Shown piece after piece: positions 63,156 through 64,000 of a stretch of DNA of 64,000 bases. This DNA comes from Mycolicibacterium doricum (GTDB lineage Bacteria > Actinomycetota > Actinomycetes > Mycobacteriales > Mycobacteriaceae), in NCBI RefSeq assembly GCF_010728155.1, contig NZ_AP022605.1, positions 744,001 through 808,000 on the forward strand, in the 5' to 3' direction. Numbering within the stretch: position 1 is the first letter of the stretch; every line of letters begins with the position of its first letter. Under the pieces are notes generated by a model, which did not search any database, was not told where the DNA came from, and worked only from the letters and a program-made list of their open reading frames with translations. A program made the translations under genes and the position numbers.

Positions 63156-64000
63156 CGCACGTCACGTTCGACGCGCGCAGCGCGTGGTCGCGACCCGACG
63201 CGCGCAGCGCGTGGTCGCGTCTCGACGCTCCGACGGTCATCCGGACCAAGCGTGACGGCGGCGTGCTCTCCGAGGCGGCGATCGACTGGGTGATCGACGC
63301 GTACACCCGCGGACAGGTGGCCGAGGAGCAGATGTCGGCCCTGCTGATGGCGATCTTCCTGCGGGGGATGACGGGCCAGGAGATCGCCCGCTGGACCGCG
63401 GCCATGGTCGCCTCGGGGGAACGGTTCGACTTCACCGATCTACGCCGTGACTGCGACGGCCGACCGCTCGCGCTGGTGGACAAGCACTCCACCGGCGGCG
63501 TCGGTGACAAGATCACCATCCCGCTGGTGCCGGTGGTGATGGCCTGCGGCGGTGCGGTGCCGCAGGCCGCCGGTCGCGGGCTCGGCCACACCGGGGGCAC
63601 CCTCGACAAACTCGAAGCCATCCCGGGGTTCTCTGCCGAGTTGACGAAAAGCCAGATCGGCCGACAACTTCGGGAGATCGGTGCGGCGATCTTCGCCGCG
63701 GGTGAGCTCGCCCCGGCGGATCGCAAGATCTACGCACTGCGCGACGTCACCGCCACCACCGAATCGTTGCCGTTGATCGCCAGCTCGGTGATGAGCAAGA
63801 AGATCGCCGAGGGCGCGCGGGCGCTGGTGCTCGACACCAAGGTGGGCTCCGGCGCCTTCCTGCCCACCGAGGCCGAGGCCCGGGAACTCGCCCGCACGAT
63901 GGTCGAGTTGGGCCATGCGCACGGTCTGGTGACCCGCGCGCTGCTGACCGACATGTCGGTGCCGCTCGGTCGCGCCGTCGGCAACGCGATCGAGGTGGTC
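63152..64000 (+). CDS. deoA: Thymidine phosphorylase, N-terminal part
   Basis: 283 codons to the window edge; the gene continues beyond it. Family signatures are VDKHSTGGVGDKITIPLVPV (phosphate and base site), GRGLGHTGGTLDKLEAIPGF, and later SSVMSKKIAEGARALVLDTK with KVGSGAF. It cleaves thymidine and deoxyuridine to base and deoxyribose-1-phosphate. The N-terminus carries two tandem nonapeptides (RSAWSRPDA and RSAWSRLDA) inserted between FDA and PTVIRTKRDGG, which related proteins lack. The ATG overlaps the cdd stop. Confidence 0.94.
   Translation, partial: MTHVTFDARSAWSRPDARSAWSRLDAPTVIRTKRDGGVLSEAAIDWVIDAYTRGQVAEEQMSALLMAIFLRGMTGQEIARWTAAMVASGERFDFTDLRRDCDGRPLALVDKHSTGGVGDKITIPLVPVVMACGGAVPQAAGRGLGHTGGTLDKLEAIPGFSAELTKSQIGRQLREIGAAIFAAGELAPADRKIYALRDVTATTESLPLIASSVMSKKIAEGARALVLDTKVGSGAFLPTEAEARELARTMVELGHAHGLVTRALLTDMSVPLGRAVGNAIEVV
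63170..63223 (+). repeat. Two tandem 27-bp repeats in the deoA N-terminus
   Basis: Units at 63170-63196 and 63197-63223 differ at two positions near their ends. Each holds the GC-rich near-palindromic run GCGCGCAGCGCGTGGTCGCG and encodes DARSAWSRP / DARSAWSRL. The in-frame 54-bp insertion separates the start of DeoA from its conserved first helix. Confidence 0.85.

Overview
The window is high-GC (roughly two-thirds G+C) actinobacterial chromosome. Gene content and order match a rapidly growing Mycobacterium (Mycolicibacterium). Many neighbours are in the same relative order as in the M. tuberculosis Rv3314c-Rv3410c stretch: guaB3, choD, the Rv3401/Rv3400 pair, guaA, imuA'-imuB, iunH, dnaE2, the mfp conservon, folD, metX/metY, trpS, dacB1, sdhCDAB, cdd, deoA. 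Assignments come from reading the translated sequence and recalled family knowledge; no database search was run.

Layout. 1-7160: purine and sugar metabolism (guaB3 end, choD, GH65 phosphorylase with beta-phosphoglucomutase, guaA). 7182-10510: an accessory operon (ferritin-like protein, frameshifted Baeyer-Villiger-type monooxygenase, MerR regulator) reading away from a tandem-repeat operator candidate. 10929-19538: the mycobacterial SOS mutasome, imuA'-imuB and dnaE2, each behind a LexA box, with iunH, a MarR regulator and a universal stress protein between. 19548-21395: a decaying IS200/IS605-type element. 21449-27887: nitroreductase, TrmL-like methyltransferase and the five-gene mfp conservon ending in the gyrase-binding pentapeptide protein MfpA. 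27959-34481: transglutaminase-like protein, an Rv1747-like FHA-ABC exporter, an internally deleted Old Yellow Enzyme gene and folD. 34478-39538: an accessory island with an arsenic operon (arsR-aquaporin-arsC), an ERCC4 nuclease fused to an Lsr2-type DNA-binding domain, and a frameshifted IS1634-type element with a clear target duplication. 39540-46181: methionine synthesis under a SAM-IV riboswitch, monomeric isocitrate dehydrogenase and a hydrolase. 46377-56906: trpS, a YhjD-like membrane protein, a Fic enzyme paired with a DUF294-type nucleotidyltransferase, a permease-ureohydrolase pair, dacB1, and an Lrp regulator next to a decayed aminotransferase. 57188-64000: a small secreted protein, an AI-2E-type membrane protein, succinate dehydrogenase and the cdd-deoA pyrimidine salvage pair, cut off at the window end.

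The most unusual layer is short in-frame or near-frame duplications of about 20-30 bp at gene starts, ends and junctions: upstream of sdhB, between sdhC and sdhD, inside sdhA, in the deoA N-terminus, in the trmL C-terminus, beside marR, and upstream of tnpA. In the sdh operon they create two micro-ORFs. Each is tied by overlapping stop/start codons to the next subunit gene, and the sdhC-sdhD one also to the gene before it, so they could act as translational couplers. The Fic-nucleotidyltransferase pair and the ERCC4-Lsr2 nuclease are the best candidates for little-described protein systems. Several accessory genes carry single-base frameshifts in GC-rich runs; these may be true decay or assembly error, and the housekeeping genes are free of them.
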